Assembly: GCF_905171775.1 (NCBI RefSeq)
Contig: NC_053490.1
Coordinates: 155,006,469 to 155,070,468, forward strand
Source: Rana temporaria
Taxonomy: Eukaryota; Chordata; Amphibia; Anura; Ranidae
Reading direction: 5' to 3'
Length of the DNA stretch: 64,000 nucleotides
The notes beneath the pieces were generated by a model. The model had not been told where the DNA came from and did no database searches. It was given only the letters and a program-made list of their open reading frames with translations. The translations under genes were made by a program, and so were the position numbers. Positions 17,011 to 28,884 of this stretch are shown here, in pieces (the stretch's first letter is position 1; the number at the start of each line of letters is the position of its first letter).

Positions 17011-18380
17011 CCATTTTTCATACTAGGGACGGTAATGCTTTTGGCCATTTCTCCAGTTCTAAACGTGCAAGCGCTATATATATACTCTCTTTCTATTACT
17101 ACCACTGCTAAAAGTTACAGCTTCTCATTTGGGCCGGTTGTTTGCAAGTCAATAGCCATTTCTTACATAGCAACTGGTTATGCATTCCACTCAGACAATC
17201 TAGCTGCCAGCTGGGGATTCCTGGCTGACAGCTAACTGTAAGCAAAAGGGCAGGGATAGTATAGCTATGGCTATAGTCACACAGCATTTGGCCAATTACA
17301 TTAGCCACTGAAGCATTTCTTTTTAATAATCTTTTAAACAAAAGATTATTAAGAAGGACCATAATGTTTTGCTACATTTTAAACTCAAGCACAACCAGGA
17401 TCCATCTGGCTTAGAATTTTGGGGAATTGAGCACTTAGAACAACATTGGAGGGGCTAACACAGAGTTCGCAAATTATCCAAACGTGAAACTAAATGGATA
17501 TTCTTAACAGATGTGCTAGTACCGAAAGGTTTGAATGTAGAATTGGACATCAATTGTTTTATCAGTGACACATAACGTTTTATTCCTTTTTAATTCCTGA
17601 TTCCTGTGACTTCCTTTATCAATGATACTTGACCAATTAAACATTTTAAGATTGCATCATTATTTAACATATCCTTCCATATCGCAGCCAGCCCATCATA
17701 CTTCATTCATCCCAGCCTGTCGGTTTTAAAGTATACATGGGCTTAGGATTAGGAGTTGAATCCTTCACCTCTATGGGAGGAGCCAATATCCTTAGACCCT
17801 GGGTTTAATCTTATATTCATCCTTAGATCTTGGGTTCAACAAGCTGGAGCGGATTAAGATCATATGCAATAACAGCTTGCATGGAGATGGGGAATGCATG
17901 TCACTATCCCTTGCACCATCTCTGTATGCAGCCAGAGGGCGCTATGCAGGTTATGTGACATTTTCATTCCTCCCCCTTTTCCATCACTCTCCACACAGTG
18001 ATCTCTGTCTAAATTATATCAATGCATATTATGTCATTCGGTATTTATTAATCCATTAATTTAATTTATTAACTGATTAATTTATTATCCGATTGATTTT
18101 GTCTGCAAAGATGTGTTTTAATTCAGTTTTACTCAGTATATTTTACAAGTATGTTAATTGCTTGTACATTTTAACATTTGCAAAAATGTATTTCTAATGG
18201 TTCTTTTTTATATGTCGCTTTTTTATATGTACCTTTTTGCATATGTTTTTTTATATGTCTTTTACATGTCATAGGACACAAATTTTATGACATACTTTGC
18301 CTTATACCTGCATCCTGTGGTGTCGTCCATTTGTTTGCTTCTCTACAGCCGTTTTACAGATTGGGATTGAAACAGGGCAC
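17011..18380. other. No gene recognised; AT-rich, unclassified
   Basis: No conserved ORF or clear repeat ends. The T-rich tract at 18195-18265 is simple sequence. Confidence 0.5.
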
Positions 18381-19190
18381 ACACAGCGCAGTGAATTAGG
18401 ACAGAGGCACTTTCGTCCTCACTCTGACATGGCTAGCATCCTTGACCGTGTAGGTGTGATGATGCTGGGGGGCGTGAGAGCGCATACATCGTCCATTAGG
18501 GGTGGACCTCAAGTATACTTAAATCCGGTTGGTGAGATGGGGAGTCACAGCCTTAGACGAAGTCAGGAAGTGACGAAACGCATCAAGGCGGGACTCCCCA
18601 TCAACCAAACCGGAAGTGATGTTTGCGCTCCACGGAGGCTAACCAGGAAGATGCTGGAGGAACTGAACAACAGCAGTCTTCAGGGTCAAGTTAGGGAGAG
18701 CTAATGCAACACACATTTTGCCTGTATTCAATCTTTGTTTGGTACGCATATATGTACAAGGGGGTATTTATTTTTGGGTTATTATTAAAACTTAAAAAAC
18801 GGTACTGCTCTATATGGATTTTTATTTTCCACATATGATCACAGAATCTAACATCAAGTTTGTTTAAGGTGGTAACCATAGACGGTGGAAACGGATGTTT
18901 AATGAATGCTTTTTAAGATCTTATATCTGGTGAGTGCATCCCCTGAAGGGGTCCAATCCCCCCACGTGCTGAAGATCCCTTGGTGAAAGGAGCACTTATG
19001 ATAAGACCATTGATCAATCACAGCCATCCCTGTGATTTTCACTGACTGTCATTTGCATGAACTTTTTTACAAACGCAAGTTTGTTTGTAGTGCTGCTTCA
19101 GGGCTATTGTGGACTCTCTGTGGGAGTTTTTAATATTTCTGCGTTTTTTGCAATGAATGAGTATGGTTAGGGGTGGTGGTATCTAAGGTA
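18381..19190 (+). repeat. Unclassified GC-headed interspersed repeat
   Basis: A GC-richer head (18400-18700) includes caggaagtgacgaaacgcat and accggaagtgatg, followed by an AT-rich body with actgctctatatggattttt and ggtgagtgcatcccctgaag. Similar architecture (GACGTCAC/CCGGAAGTGACG head, AT-rich body) appears at 47642-48308 and 52496-53014. An open frame over 18297-18704 gives no recognisable protein. Retrotransposon-like origin is suggested by target duplications of the other members, but the family is not known to me. Confidence 0.4.
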
Positions 19191-20009
19191 CCCCTTATAT
19201 TTAATGGGGTCTTACAGATTCTAATAAGCCCCCCCACATGCAGTCCACCTCAACAACCAGGCCAAGATAATGAAGAGGCAGTTTTATTCAATATGACAAC
19301 AATGTGCTCCCCAATCTTAAGAGCATGTGGCCTTGTTCAGAAGTAGTGGCTATATGCTTATGGATTTTGAGGGGACCCGCATCGTCCAGATGTGCCCCTT
19401 CACAGGCAGGTTCAGGGCATCCCTCAAGCATATTAATAAAGGAAATAGGTGCTATTAATGTTTCACTATAAGCAATATTGAAATTACTGCTCTATGCAAA
19501 TCTGTATTTTAAAACTATTTTTTTTTTTGCATTAGTACCTGTGCCTGAGGACAGTGCCCACTCCCCTATGCCATTTATTTGACAGTTCCTTGTCTAATAC
19601 CCTTGAACAAAGCTTGAATTAATCTTAAAGACACAGCTTCTATTGACTGCAATGGGGTTTGGATTATTTTTTAGAACTTCAGAACAGTTCGGTAAACCTC
19701 CTGTTACATAAACATTTAAGCATCCCACATTACCTGCTGTATTGGCATTGTAGGGATTGGTATGTGTATGGCAGGAATTATTCTGCCAAATCCAAATGAA
19801 AACTTGAACAAAAAAAACCTGGTGCATAAAACACTGCAAAACCCCTCATGGATTTTTTGACAGGCAGACCAAAATGTTGGTAAAAATATATATATTTTAT
19901 TGTAACAACATGACAAAATACTACAAAAAAAAAGATAATATGGGATTCCCACTCAATTGTAAATGCTGCAGTACTCACCAATATTTTCAGGGGGTGCAAT
20001 CTGATATAA
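19191..20009. other. No gene recognised
   Basis: Mixed repeat debris with several C-rich or A-rich tracts. Nothing with definable borders was found. Confidence 0.45.
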
Positions 20010-20845
20010 AGTATGACAAAAAAGAAAAAAAAACAGACTGCTGCACACCCTAAAGAGTTAACTACAAATTTATTGAAGCTATAAGCTATATCAAAAACAT
20101 ATATAGGACATATAAAACTGGTCCCCTATAAATAGGTGGACCTACCCAGATCATTCCCCATTAAAAGAACCCCAATAACGGCATGTACAGGTAACTAAAC
20201 AAACTTGATTCCACTGCAGGAGGACCGAGGTATATGAATAACACACCCACCCTCCACAAAACACAGACACCCCCCCTAGATGAAGAGCCTAATTGCTAGC
20301 TAAATGTACCCCTGATGGTTCCCACACAGGACAGTGATTCCCTGTAATGACAGGTAATAAATGTCCACTGTCTATGTGTTTAAACGCAGCACTGAAAAGA
20401 CACCTGGAAATAATGTGGTTACCACATTCACGTGGTTTGTATATTTATTTCCAGGTGTCTTTTCAGTGCTGCGTTTCCACACATAGACAGTGGACATTTA
20501 TTACCTGTCATTACAGGGAATCACTGTCCTGTGTGGGAACCATCAGGGGTACATTTAGCTAGAAATTAGGCTCTTCATCTAGGGGGGTGTCTGTGTTTTG
20601 TGGAGGGTGGGTGTGCTATTCATATACCTCGGTCCTCCTGCAGGGGAATCGAGTTTGTTTAGTTACCAGTACATGCTGTTTTTTTTTTTTTTTAATGGGG
20701 AATGACATGGGTAGGTCCACCTATTTATAGGGGACCAGTTTTATATGTCCTATATATGTTTTTGATATAGCTTATAGCTTCAATACATTTGTAGTTAACT
20801 CTTTAGGGTGTGCAGCAGTCTGTTTATTTTTTTATTTTTTGACAA
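20010..20845. repeat. Foldback repeat with ~400-bp near-perfect arms
   Basis: The left arm (20010-20421, including cagactgctgcacaccctaa) is repeated inverted at 20443-20845 (ttagggtgtgcagcagtctg). The centre is near 20432, around gtggttaccacattcacgtgg. A handful of substitutions separate the arms. No TIR/TSD pair is clear beyond the palindrome. The ORF at 20347-20562 reads across the palindrome and is not a gene. Confidence 0.9.
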
Positions 20846-20867
20846 AATAGTACGCCTGTACAAATCA

Positions 20868-21160
20868 ATGATGAACATCATATAGTATTAATGCAATTGT
20901 GAATAGAAGATCATGATACATAATACCCAAAATAACGCATTCTGTATGTCTGGCACATACTGATCACGGATACTGGTGGGCTAGCTGTCGTACATAGTGG
21001 CGTAGACACCTTACATGTTTCAGACTAATTATAGTCCTTCTTAAGAGGTTTTATGTCAAATGGGTAGTAGTAGTTCTACAATATAAATATATAATATTAG
21101 TAATATAAAACATAAAAATGCATATAGAGCAAAGAAAAGTGCATTCATGTATGTATATAT
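20868..21160 (-). repeat. Outer left arm of a 4.9-kb foldback element
   Basis: The reverse complement of about 290 bp is found at 25485-25780 (agaagatcatg / catgatcttct; tgcatatagagcaaagaaaa / ttttctttgctctatatgca). The arm contains a hammerhead-like core (21005-21045, minus). Confidence 0.85.
21005..21045 (-). ncRNA. Degenerate hammerhead-ribozyme-like core in foldback arm
   Basis: On the minus strand: CTTAAGA, a stem GACTA/TAGTC with TAAT loop, GAAAC, then ATGTAAGGTGTC. It differs from the consensus CTGATGA at two positions. The opposite arm carries the same structure (25602-25642). Confidence 0.4.
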
Positions 21161-21322
21161 GGCATAAACATATCATATGTCATACTTACAAAATTATAAA
21201 AAAACTGATATTGCATTTAACTGATAAGTAAGTGATCAGTTGTTTCTCAGAGAGGGCAGTGCAGACATGCACCAGATGGAACCACAAGGACAGCAAGGTA
21301 ATAATCCCAATACTGTACAAAC

Positions 21323-21933
21323 AGGGACCCCAGGTAACAGAGTAAAGGCACCCACCATGTAATGCCAAACAGGCAATTAGTTAACAGTCATTGGAGAGTT
21401 TATTATGATGCTCATCTGTATAGATAAGCAGATATAAAGAGTTGTTAATATGATGTACAGATATGCAGGGACTCTGAGACATTTAGATTGTAATATAGTC
21501 ATAAGCAAGGTACTTATAGATTAAATCTGGCTAGTATCCAGTTACATATCTCATGATTGAAATAAAAAACATCTAGCTCATAGTTCATCATACATTAGTC
21601 TCCACAGTCAGTTCCAGTGCAACCTACTCCCAGTTGTGAGCTGACTGTGGAGACTAAGGTATGCTGAACTATGAGGCAGATTTTTTTTCATTCAATCATA
21701 AGATATTTAACTGGATATTAGCCAGGATTAATTTATAAGTGCCTTGCTTATGACTATATTACAATCTAAATGTCTCTAAGTCCTTGCAAACCTGTACATC
21801 ATATAAACAACTCGTTATATCTTCTTATCTATACAGATGAGCATCATAATAAACTCTCCAATGCCTGATTACTAACTCGCTGTTTGACATTACATGGTGG
21901 GAGCCTTTGCTTCATTACCTGGGGTCCCTGTAT
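21323..21933. repeat. Inner hairpin with ~290-bp arms
   Basis: 21323-21613 (tgtacaaacagggaccccag ... ttagtctccacagtcag) is mirrored by 21640-21933 (ctgactgtggagactaa ... cctggggtccctgtatgtg). The centre is near 21627. The arms are more diverged than those of the 20-kb foldback. Confidence 0.88.
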
Positions 21934-22186
21934 GTGCAGCTTTGGGCTCTCTCGGAACTTTAGGTTAAAGTCTCTTCCACAGACCTTCCCAAAGGTGGAG
22001 ATAATTTCAACTCTCTCAACTGGATTCAGCACCCGGATCTCCCTCAAATAGCTTCAATTGCAGCGATAACTGACAGGCGACCACCGTCTAGCCCAGACCT
22101 GGGCAAACTACGGCCCGCGGGCCGTATACGGCCCGGCGGACCTTTTAATCCGGCCCGCCGCCGAAATCGCAGCCGCCGCCGCTGCC

Positions 22187-22545
22187 ACGTTAATCACCGC
22201 GGCGGGGAACATTAGCCAGCGTTCGTTTGAACAGCTGTTTTCCCCGCCGCGCATAGACACTCCCCCTTGGACGGATCTGTCCAATCGCGAGCAAGGGGGA
22301 GTCACATAGACACTCCCCCTTGCTCGCGATTGGACAGATCCATCCAAGGGGGAGTGTCTATGGCATAGACACTCCCCCTTGGACGGATCTGTCCAATCGT
22401 GAGCAAGGGGGAGTCACATAGACACTCCCCCCTTGCTCGCGATTGGACAGATCCGTCCAAGGGGGAGTGTCTATGCGCAGCGGGGAAAACAGCTGTTCAA
22501 ACGAACGCTGTCTGTAATGTTCCCCGCCGCGGTGATAACAGTAGG
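22187..22545. repeat. Multi-level palindrome inside the hAT element
   Basis: Outer arms ccgcggcggggaacatt ... and aatgttccccgccgcgg enclose alternating direct and inverted copies of cactcccccttggacggatc and gatccgtccaagggggagtg. The block can fold into several alternative hairpins. Confidence 0.85.
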
Positions 22546-22569
22546 CAGGGCCGGGAGGGGTCACTGTGC

Positions 22570-23250
22570 CCATCACACGCAGCCACTCGTGCCAACACAT
22601 GCAGCCACTGTGCCAACACATGCAGCCACTTGTGCCAACACACGCAGCCACTGTGCCACCATAAATTGTCGCCACTGTGCCAATCACACGCAGCCACTGT
22701 GCCAATCACACGTAGCCACTGTGCCAATCACACGCAGCCACTGTGCCAATCACACGCAGCCACTGTTCCCATCAAACGCAGCCACTGTGCCAATCACACG
22801 CAGCCACTGTGCAATCAATTGTTGCCACTGTTCCCAAACACAGCCACTGTGCCAATAACACGCAGCCACTGTGCCAATAACACGCAGCCACTGTGCCAAT
22901 CACACGCAGCCACTGTGCCAATCACATGCAGCCACTGTGCCCATCAAACGCAGCCACTGTGCCAATCACACGCAGCCACTGTGCCAATAACACGCAGCCA
23001 CTCTGCCCATCAAACGCAGCCACTGTGCCAATCACACGCAGCCACTGTGCCCATCAAACGCAGCCACTGTGCCATCACATGCAGCCACTGTTCCAACACA
23101 CGCAGTCACTGTGCCATCAATTGTTGCCACTGTGCCCATCACACGCAGCCACTGTGCCATCAATTGTCGCCACTGTGCCCATCAAACGCAACCACTGTGC
23201 CATCACACGCAGCCACTTCGCCATCACATGCAGCCACTGTTTAATCAATT
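22570..23250. repeat. Minisatellite, ~19-22-bp unit
   Basis: About 30 tandem variants of gcagccactgtgccaatcac. Variants lose 1-3 bases. It ends in a short palindrome ccactgtttaatcaattgtt / attgattaaacagtgg near 23233-23268. Confidence 0.92.
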
Positions 23251-23276
23251 GTTATTGATTAAACAGTGGCTGCCTG

Positions 23277-24735
23277 TCCCCAGCCTCTGTCCCCCTCCTG
23301 TGTCATGTCCCCAGCGTCTGTCCCCCTCCTGTGTCATGTCCCCAGCCTCTGTCCCCCCTCCTGTGTCATGTCCCCAGCCTCTGTCCCCCTCATGTGTCAT
23401 GTCCCCAGCCTCTGTCCCCCCTCCTGTGTCATGTCCCCAGCCTCTGTCCCCCTCCTGTGTCATGTCCCCAGCCTCTGTCCCCCTCATGTGTCATGTCCCC
23501 AGCCTCTGTCCCCCTCCTGTGTCATGTCCCCAGCCTCTGTCCCCCTCCTGTGTCATGTCCCCAGCGTCTGTCCCCCTCCTGTGTCATGTCCCCAGCGTCT
23601 GTCCCCCTCCTGTGTCATGTCCCCAGCGTCTGTCCCCCTCCTGTGTCATGTCCCCAGCGTCTGTCCCCCTCCTGTGTCATGTCCCCAGCGTCTGTCCCCC
23701 TCCTGTGTCATGTCCCCAGCGTCTGTCCCCCTCCTGTGTCATGTCCCCAGCTTCTGTCCCCCTCCTGTGTCATGTCCCCAGCATCTGTCCCCCTCCTGTG
23801 TCATGTCCCCAGCGTCTGTCCCCCTCCTGTGTCATGTCCCCAGCCTCTGTCCCCCTCCTGTGTCATGTCCCCAGCCTCTGTCCCCCTCCTGTGTCATGTC
23901 CCCAGCCTCTGTCCCCCTCCTGTGCCATGTCCCCAGCCTCTGTCCCCCTCCTGTGCCATGTCCCCAGCCTCTGTCCCCCTCCTGTACCATGTCCCCAGCC
24001 TCTGTCCCCCTCCTGTGCGATGTCCCCAGCCTCTGTCCCCCTCCTGTGTCATGTCCCCAGCCTCTGTCCCCCTCCTGTGTCATGTCCCCAGCTTCTGTCC
24101 CCCTCCTGTGTCATGTCCCCAGCTTCTGTCCCCCTCCTGTGTCATGTCCCCAGCCTCTGTCCCCCTCCTGTGTCATGTCCCCAGCCTCTGTCCCCCTCCT
24201 GTGCCATGTCCCCAGCCTCTGTCCCCCTCCTGTGTCATGTCCCCAGCCTCTGTCCCCCTCCTGTGTCATGTCCCCAGCCTCTGTCCCCCTCCTGTGTCAT
24301 GTCCCCAGCCTCTGTCCCCCTCCTGTGCCATGTCTCCAGCCTCTGTCCCCCTCCTGTGCCATGTCCCCAGCCTCTGTCCCCCTCCTGTGTCATGTCCCCA
24401 GCCTTTGTCCCCCTCCTGTGTCATGTCCCCAGCCTCTGTCCCCCTCCTGTGTCATGTCCCCAGCCTCTGTCCCCCTCCTGTGTCATGTCCCCAGCCTCTG
24501 TCCCCCTCCTGTGTCATGTCCCCAGCCTCTGTCCCCCTCCTGTGCCATGTCCCCAGCCTCTGTCCCCCTCCTGTGCCATGTCCCCAGCCTCTGTCCCCCT
24601 CCTGTGCCATGTCCCCAGCCTCTGTCCCCCACCTGTGTCATGTCCCCAGCCTCTGTCCCCCCCCTGTGTCATGTCCCCAGCCTCTGTCCCCCTCCTGTGT
24701 CATGTCCCCAGCCTCTGTCCCCCTCCTGTGCCATG
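23277..24735. repeat. Minisatellite, 31-bp unit, about 47 copies
   Basis: The unit is ccccagcctctgtccccctc followed by ctgtgtcatgt, repeated head to tail with single-base variants (cct/cgt/ctt at one site, gtg/gcc at another). Because 31 is not a multiple of 3 and the unit has no stop in the plus strand, all three plus frames stay open for about 500 codons. These are not genes. Confidence 0.96.
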
Positions 24736-24889
24736 TCAGTTTTCCAACAATGATATTTACTGCTTTTTATAAAGAAATACAATTGATTTTATGCAGTATT
24801 GAGTTTAGCCTTTTGGCCGGCCCTCCAAAATATTTTTAGTTTCTCATGTGGCCCCATCGAAAAAATAACTGCCCACCCCTGGTCTAGCC

Positions 24890-25484
24890 TCTCAGGTATG
24901 AAGTATCGTTCGATGAGTGAATAGGCCTCTCCTGCGACCCCAGCCTCCTGCTCGGTGTCCCTCAGACAGGTTCCCCATCAACCGGCTTCCTTCACTTTGG
25001 ACGGACAGCACAGGACCACTTGTAGGTTCGTAGACTCTGTCTGCCTTCTGAGCCTACTAGGTAGATTTATGCTCCGGACCAACATGGTTCCGAAGCCAGG
25101 AACACAGCAACACACATACACACAACCCGGCCAGGAGGGCCACACATGGGGTGGTGGGACGACTGCCCAGGTGGAAGGCGTGGGGCGACGACGACCCGCA
25201 CCAATGGCCTCTGCCCCTTAAATACCCGTCCCCAGCATGCACAGCGAGGCGATCAACCCTCCTAATTGGCTGCCGAGGAGAAGTATCCACACGACCCTGG
25301 ATTTACTGCTGCCCCCTACCGTCTGGGGGTGATGGAAGTCCCCTGACAGGAGGATAGGCACACAGCACAGCCAGAGCTGGAACAGAGGCCTTACATTTAT
25401 CTGAATTAACATGGTCAGAGTTAATTAACTCTCTGACCCCCTTTTAAATTTACAATAGCACCTGCTATAAAAGTAGCCAGGCGC
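24890..25484. other. No gene recognised; interior of the foldback element
   Basis: This is the continuation of the sequence that flanks the hAT insertion. A short palindrome tcagagttaattaactctctga lies at 25412-25433. No coding similarity was recognised. Confidence 0.45.
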
Positions 25485-25780
25485 TACAGATAGATACATG
25501 AATGCACTTTTCTTTGCTCTATATGCATTTTTATGTTACTATATTACTAATATGATAGATTTATATTGTAGAACTATTACTAAATAATTGACATAAAACC
25601 TCTGAAGAAGGATTATAGTTAGTCTGAAACATGTAAGATGTCTACGCCAATATTTACAACAGCTCGCCCACCAGTATCAATGGGCAGTATGTGCCAGATA
25701 TACAGAATGTGTTATCTTGGGTGTTATGTAACATGATCTTCTATTCACAATTGCATTAATACTATATGAAGTTCATTGTT
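25485..25780 (+). repeat. Outer right arm of the 4.9-kb foldback element
   Basis: Inverted match to 20868-21160. It contains the hammerhead-like core at 25602-25642. Confidence 0.85.
25602..25642 (+). ncRNA. Degenerate hammerhead-ribozyme-like core in foldback arm
   Basis: CTGAAGA (one change from CTGATGA), a weak stem from AGGATTATAGTTAGTCT, GAAAC at 25626-25630 and ATGTAAGATGTC. This is the best-conserved of the hammerhead-like cores in the window. Hammerheads of this kind are established in Penelope-like element pseudo-LTRs. Confidence 0.42.
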
Positions 25781-25792
25781 GAACTGAAATAT

Positions 25793-26420
25793 GCAGTTCA
25801 GTTTTGGGTACCAGTTCTCAAAAAGGATATCGGGGAACTGGAGAACGTGCAGAGAAGGGCAACCAAACTGATAAGAGGCATGAAGGAGCTCAAATATAAG
25901 GAAAGATTAGAGTAACTGAATCTTTTCCCTCTTGAGAAGAGGAGATTTAGGGGGGATATGATGAACATGTATACATACACAAGTGGTCCATATAGTGAAC
26001 TTGGTGTTGAGTTATTCACTTTAAGCTCATCACAGAGGACAAGGGGGCACTTTTTACATCTAGAGGAAAACAGATTTCATCTCCAAATACAGAAATGTTT
26101 CTTCACAGTAAGAGCTGTGAAAATGTAAAATAGACTCCCTCCAGAGGTGGTTCTGGCAAGTTTAATAGATTACTTTAAAAAAGGTCTGGATTCTTTCCTA
26201 AATGTACAGAATATAACTGGGTACTAACATATACAGGTAAGGTTGATCTGGGGAAAATCTGATTGCCTTTGCAGGGGATCAGGAAGGAATTTTCCCCTGC
26301 TGCAGCAAATGGAGAATGCTTTGCTGGGGTTTTCTGCCTTCCTCTGGATCAACTGTGGTGAAGGATTGTGTAGATGAGATTGAGGTGATGAATCCGTGAA
26401 ATTTGCTTTGCAGTTTATCC
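25793..26420 (+). pseudogene. 3' end of a CR1/L2-like LINE (RT C-terminus, broken)
   Basis: The plus strand encodes an AVQFWVPVLKKDIGELENVQ ... RRATKLIRGM ... LEKRRFRGDMMNMYTY ... TRGHFLHLEENRFHLQIQKC ... FFTVRAVKM series. This is the typical C-terminal region after the RT domain in CR1/L2-like LINEs (LRGDLI-YKYL, TRGH, FFTVRVV-WN-LP). In-frame stops occur at about 25914 and 26130, so it is dead. The following 26233-26420 (ggaattttcccctgctg, tgccttcctctggatcaac) looks like the 3' UTR. Confidence 0.8.
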
Positions 26421-27930
26421 AGGCCAATGCCAAAAAGAGCTGCTGCAGGAGGCATCAGACAGGTTATCCCGGTGGTAGAAGAAATACGATTGTATATCTC
26501 TTTCCAGAAGGCCGTAATTTTTGGATTGTTTTTATTATTTTCATTGGCAATTTCTAAAAATGTTTAGAGTTGTAGAGTTGAGGGCACAGATAATTTCCCC
26601 ATTACAAACATATATCCTTTTGTAGAATTATCTAGTGAACTTGACTGAAATTAAAACACTACTTCAAGAACTCTTTGAGAAGAATGAAAATAAGCTTCAA
26701 GCTTCAATCGTAACTAAAGAATAGATAGCACTTCCAACTCCAAGTCTTCATTCATAACTCTATTATTATTTATCCCAGTGTGGATAAAACAATCTATTGT
26801 CAACATATGGACAGTCCATGTTATGGCTTAACAAGGAAACAGAGTTATATATTAAATGATATTAAAATACCATTACAGTTTTATTTGTCATGATAACAGA
26901 TTTTGTATTGTCAATGCATTTATCTTTAATGCTTCCAAAACTGTAGGAATGTTGCTGACCTAGTGTAAAAATATACAAATTCAGCCACATCCTTTAACTG
27001 ATAATACAGTAGCTAGGTGCACAAGAGTATAGATTTACTATGTTATGTTCTTCATCTCACCTGGCAATGTCATAGTGTACACGTCTTGTAATTTTTATAT
27101 TACAAAGGAACATAACATTGTCCAAGAACTGCAAAACAATCTCCCTTACATCTTGTTTGCAACGATTTGTGTCAGTAGATGTTTCTGCAGGTTTAGGAAT
27201 TCATTTTTTTCTTCTTGTTGTGGTAGATATTACATGTGTTGATGTGTTAGCTGATAGCATGAACTTGTTACTGTGCTACTTTAAGACTTTGACAATTTTC
27301 AGCTGCTCTGTCTGATTCAAAGATATTTTTTTCTGAAATACTCACTTTCTCAGATTTCTGCAGAGGATAAACAGCTGGTATTTTACTAATGCATCATACG
27401 TGTTGTAATTTTAAAAATTGCTCTTAACTAACATATTCTTTAGCAGATTTCCTTACCTTGTAAATACACATATTTCATAGGTTGTGCCTAATTACAACAG
27501 ATATAATAAAATAGAAGTATGACATTTTCTTCCGTCATCTTGTTATAACCTGAATTAGTTAAACACACAAATGACTGTGTTTCTTTCTACTGCAAATTAA
27601 TTCTGTAATACAGTAACCGACTAACATAAATTGTATCAACATGCTAACAATAGCTGAATGGAGCTTTTGGGGTACTTAAACACAATAATTACTCCATAAA
27701 GACTCCAAAAACGAAAATATTGCTAATTACTTATTCACAAGGCTTATACAATTTACAGACATATACACACATTTTGTCCCCTAACTATGGACATAGGATG
27801 TTTCAGCAAATAAAATTATAATTCCCTCTCTAAAAAGACCTCCCAGGTTTTCACTTTTTTGTTATGTACAGTATGTATGTTGTTCAGAGGTTCAGCTTTC
27901 TTGGCATCCATGAGAGTCTTCTTTCCCAAT
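26421..27930. other. No gene recognised; AT-rich unique-looking sequence
   Basis: No repeat ends, tandem arrays or coding signals are convincing. Confidence 0.5.
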
Positions 27931-28687
27931 AGACATGTGCATTCGTTTTTGTCCGAATGCATTTTCATCCGAATTTTGGGGATTTTCGCATTCTTTTTAA
28001 CAAACGATAAGATGGTCCAGCCAGGTCCAGCCTTCCCTGAGATGATTATCAGGAGAAGTGTCCAGTGGATTCGTTTTTTTTTCTGGAGGTGGATGATGAT
28101 CGGAGGATTCAGTTTTGCAGTGTCTGTTGAACTCAACCATTTGGTAGTAGAAAGCCATAATGGGAGTGTGATAAACGGGAGGAGTTTGAAGTGGAGGGTA
28201 CATGGTGGAAGCTGTTTACAGTGGAAACTTCACCATACCCTAGAAGCACTTTCTCACTGGACTCTTGATACACATTCTGTCCTCTAGAATTATTTTTCTC
28301 TTATGGACTATCATAAGAAAGAGTGGTCACGCCTGATTTGTGACAACTAGTGCTGCTTTAGTAATTAACAAGTTTTATTGTATTACTTGTTGTTGATTTA
28401 CTTTTTTATTATTTATAAAAAATATTTTATTTTCCTTTTGTTGCGACAACAGTCCGATATAGATAGAAGATTCGACATGACTGTGACAATAGCGATCTGT
28501 GTCTATCGAGCCTGCGGTTGAATGTGCCTAACCTTAACTCTCCTAATCCTAACTTAGTCTGAGATTATTCGACAGAGAGAAAAGATTCGACATTATAGAG
28601 ACATGACGATTCGATGAAGCAGCTAAAAACATATGATCGCCAAGAGCGGACATTTATGGTCAAATGCTCCGCCCATAGTCTATAGAA

Positions 28688-28765
28688 GAATTCTAATGTT
28701 GGTTGACTAGTAATAATAATTTAATAAATATAATTATTACTAGTCATACAACATTAGAATTCTAC
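28688..28765. repeat. Hairpin with ~35-bp arms
   Basis: gaattctaatgttggttgac ... aataataattt is mirrored by ataattattactagtcatac aacattagaattc. It lies at the centre of the ATTCGAC-rich repeat. Confidence 0.85.
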
Positions 28766-28884
28766 AAAAGCTTGTGGGGGGAGCATTCGACTGGAAATGT
28801 ACGGCATCGTACAATTTAGCTGCTTCGTCTAATCTTCTTAGAACATTCGACAGACACCATAAGCCTTCAATGACAGATTCGACC

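Larger units (their letters stand above)
22094..24881. mobile_element. Non-autonomous hAT-type element with minisatellite interior
   Basis: The left end CAGACCTGGGCAAACTACGG and right end (reverse complement CAGGGGTGGGCAGTTAT) fit hAT terminal repeats. An exact 8-bp target duplication GTCTAGCC lies at 22086-22093 and 24882-24889. There is no transposase. The interior is a palindromic block (22187-22545), a ~22-bp minisatellite (22570-23250) and a 31-bp minisatellite (23277-24735). Confidence 0.88.

Noticed and set aside
18297..18704. 135-codon ORF considered as an exon (acceptor-like sequence just upstream)
   Set aside because: No recognisable domain; it lies within a GC-headed interspersed repeat. 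A host gene cannot be supported.
22399..23258. Cys/His/Thr-rich ORFs resembling zinc-finger repeats
   Set aside because: They come from the ~22-bp minisatellite; the His and Cys spacing is not that of any finger and varies with unit indels.
23277..24735. CRISPR-like regular repeats
   Set aside because: Units are head to tail with no unique spacers and no cas-like genes; the genome is vertebrate.
23069..24839. Three overlapping ~500-codon open frames on the plus strand and smaller ones on the minus strand
   Set aside because: They are produced by the 31-bp minisatellite having no stop codons on the plus strand. No start context, domain or conservation.
26421..27930. Short ORFs examined as possible host exons
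   Set aside because: No flanking splice sites with coding bias and no recognisable protein family.
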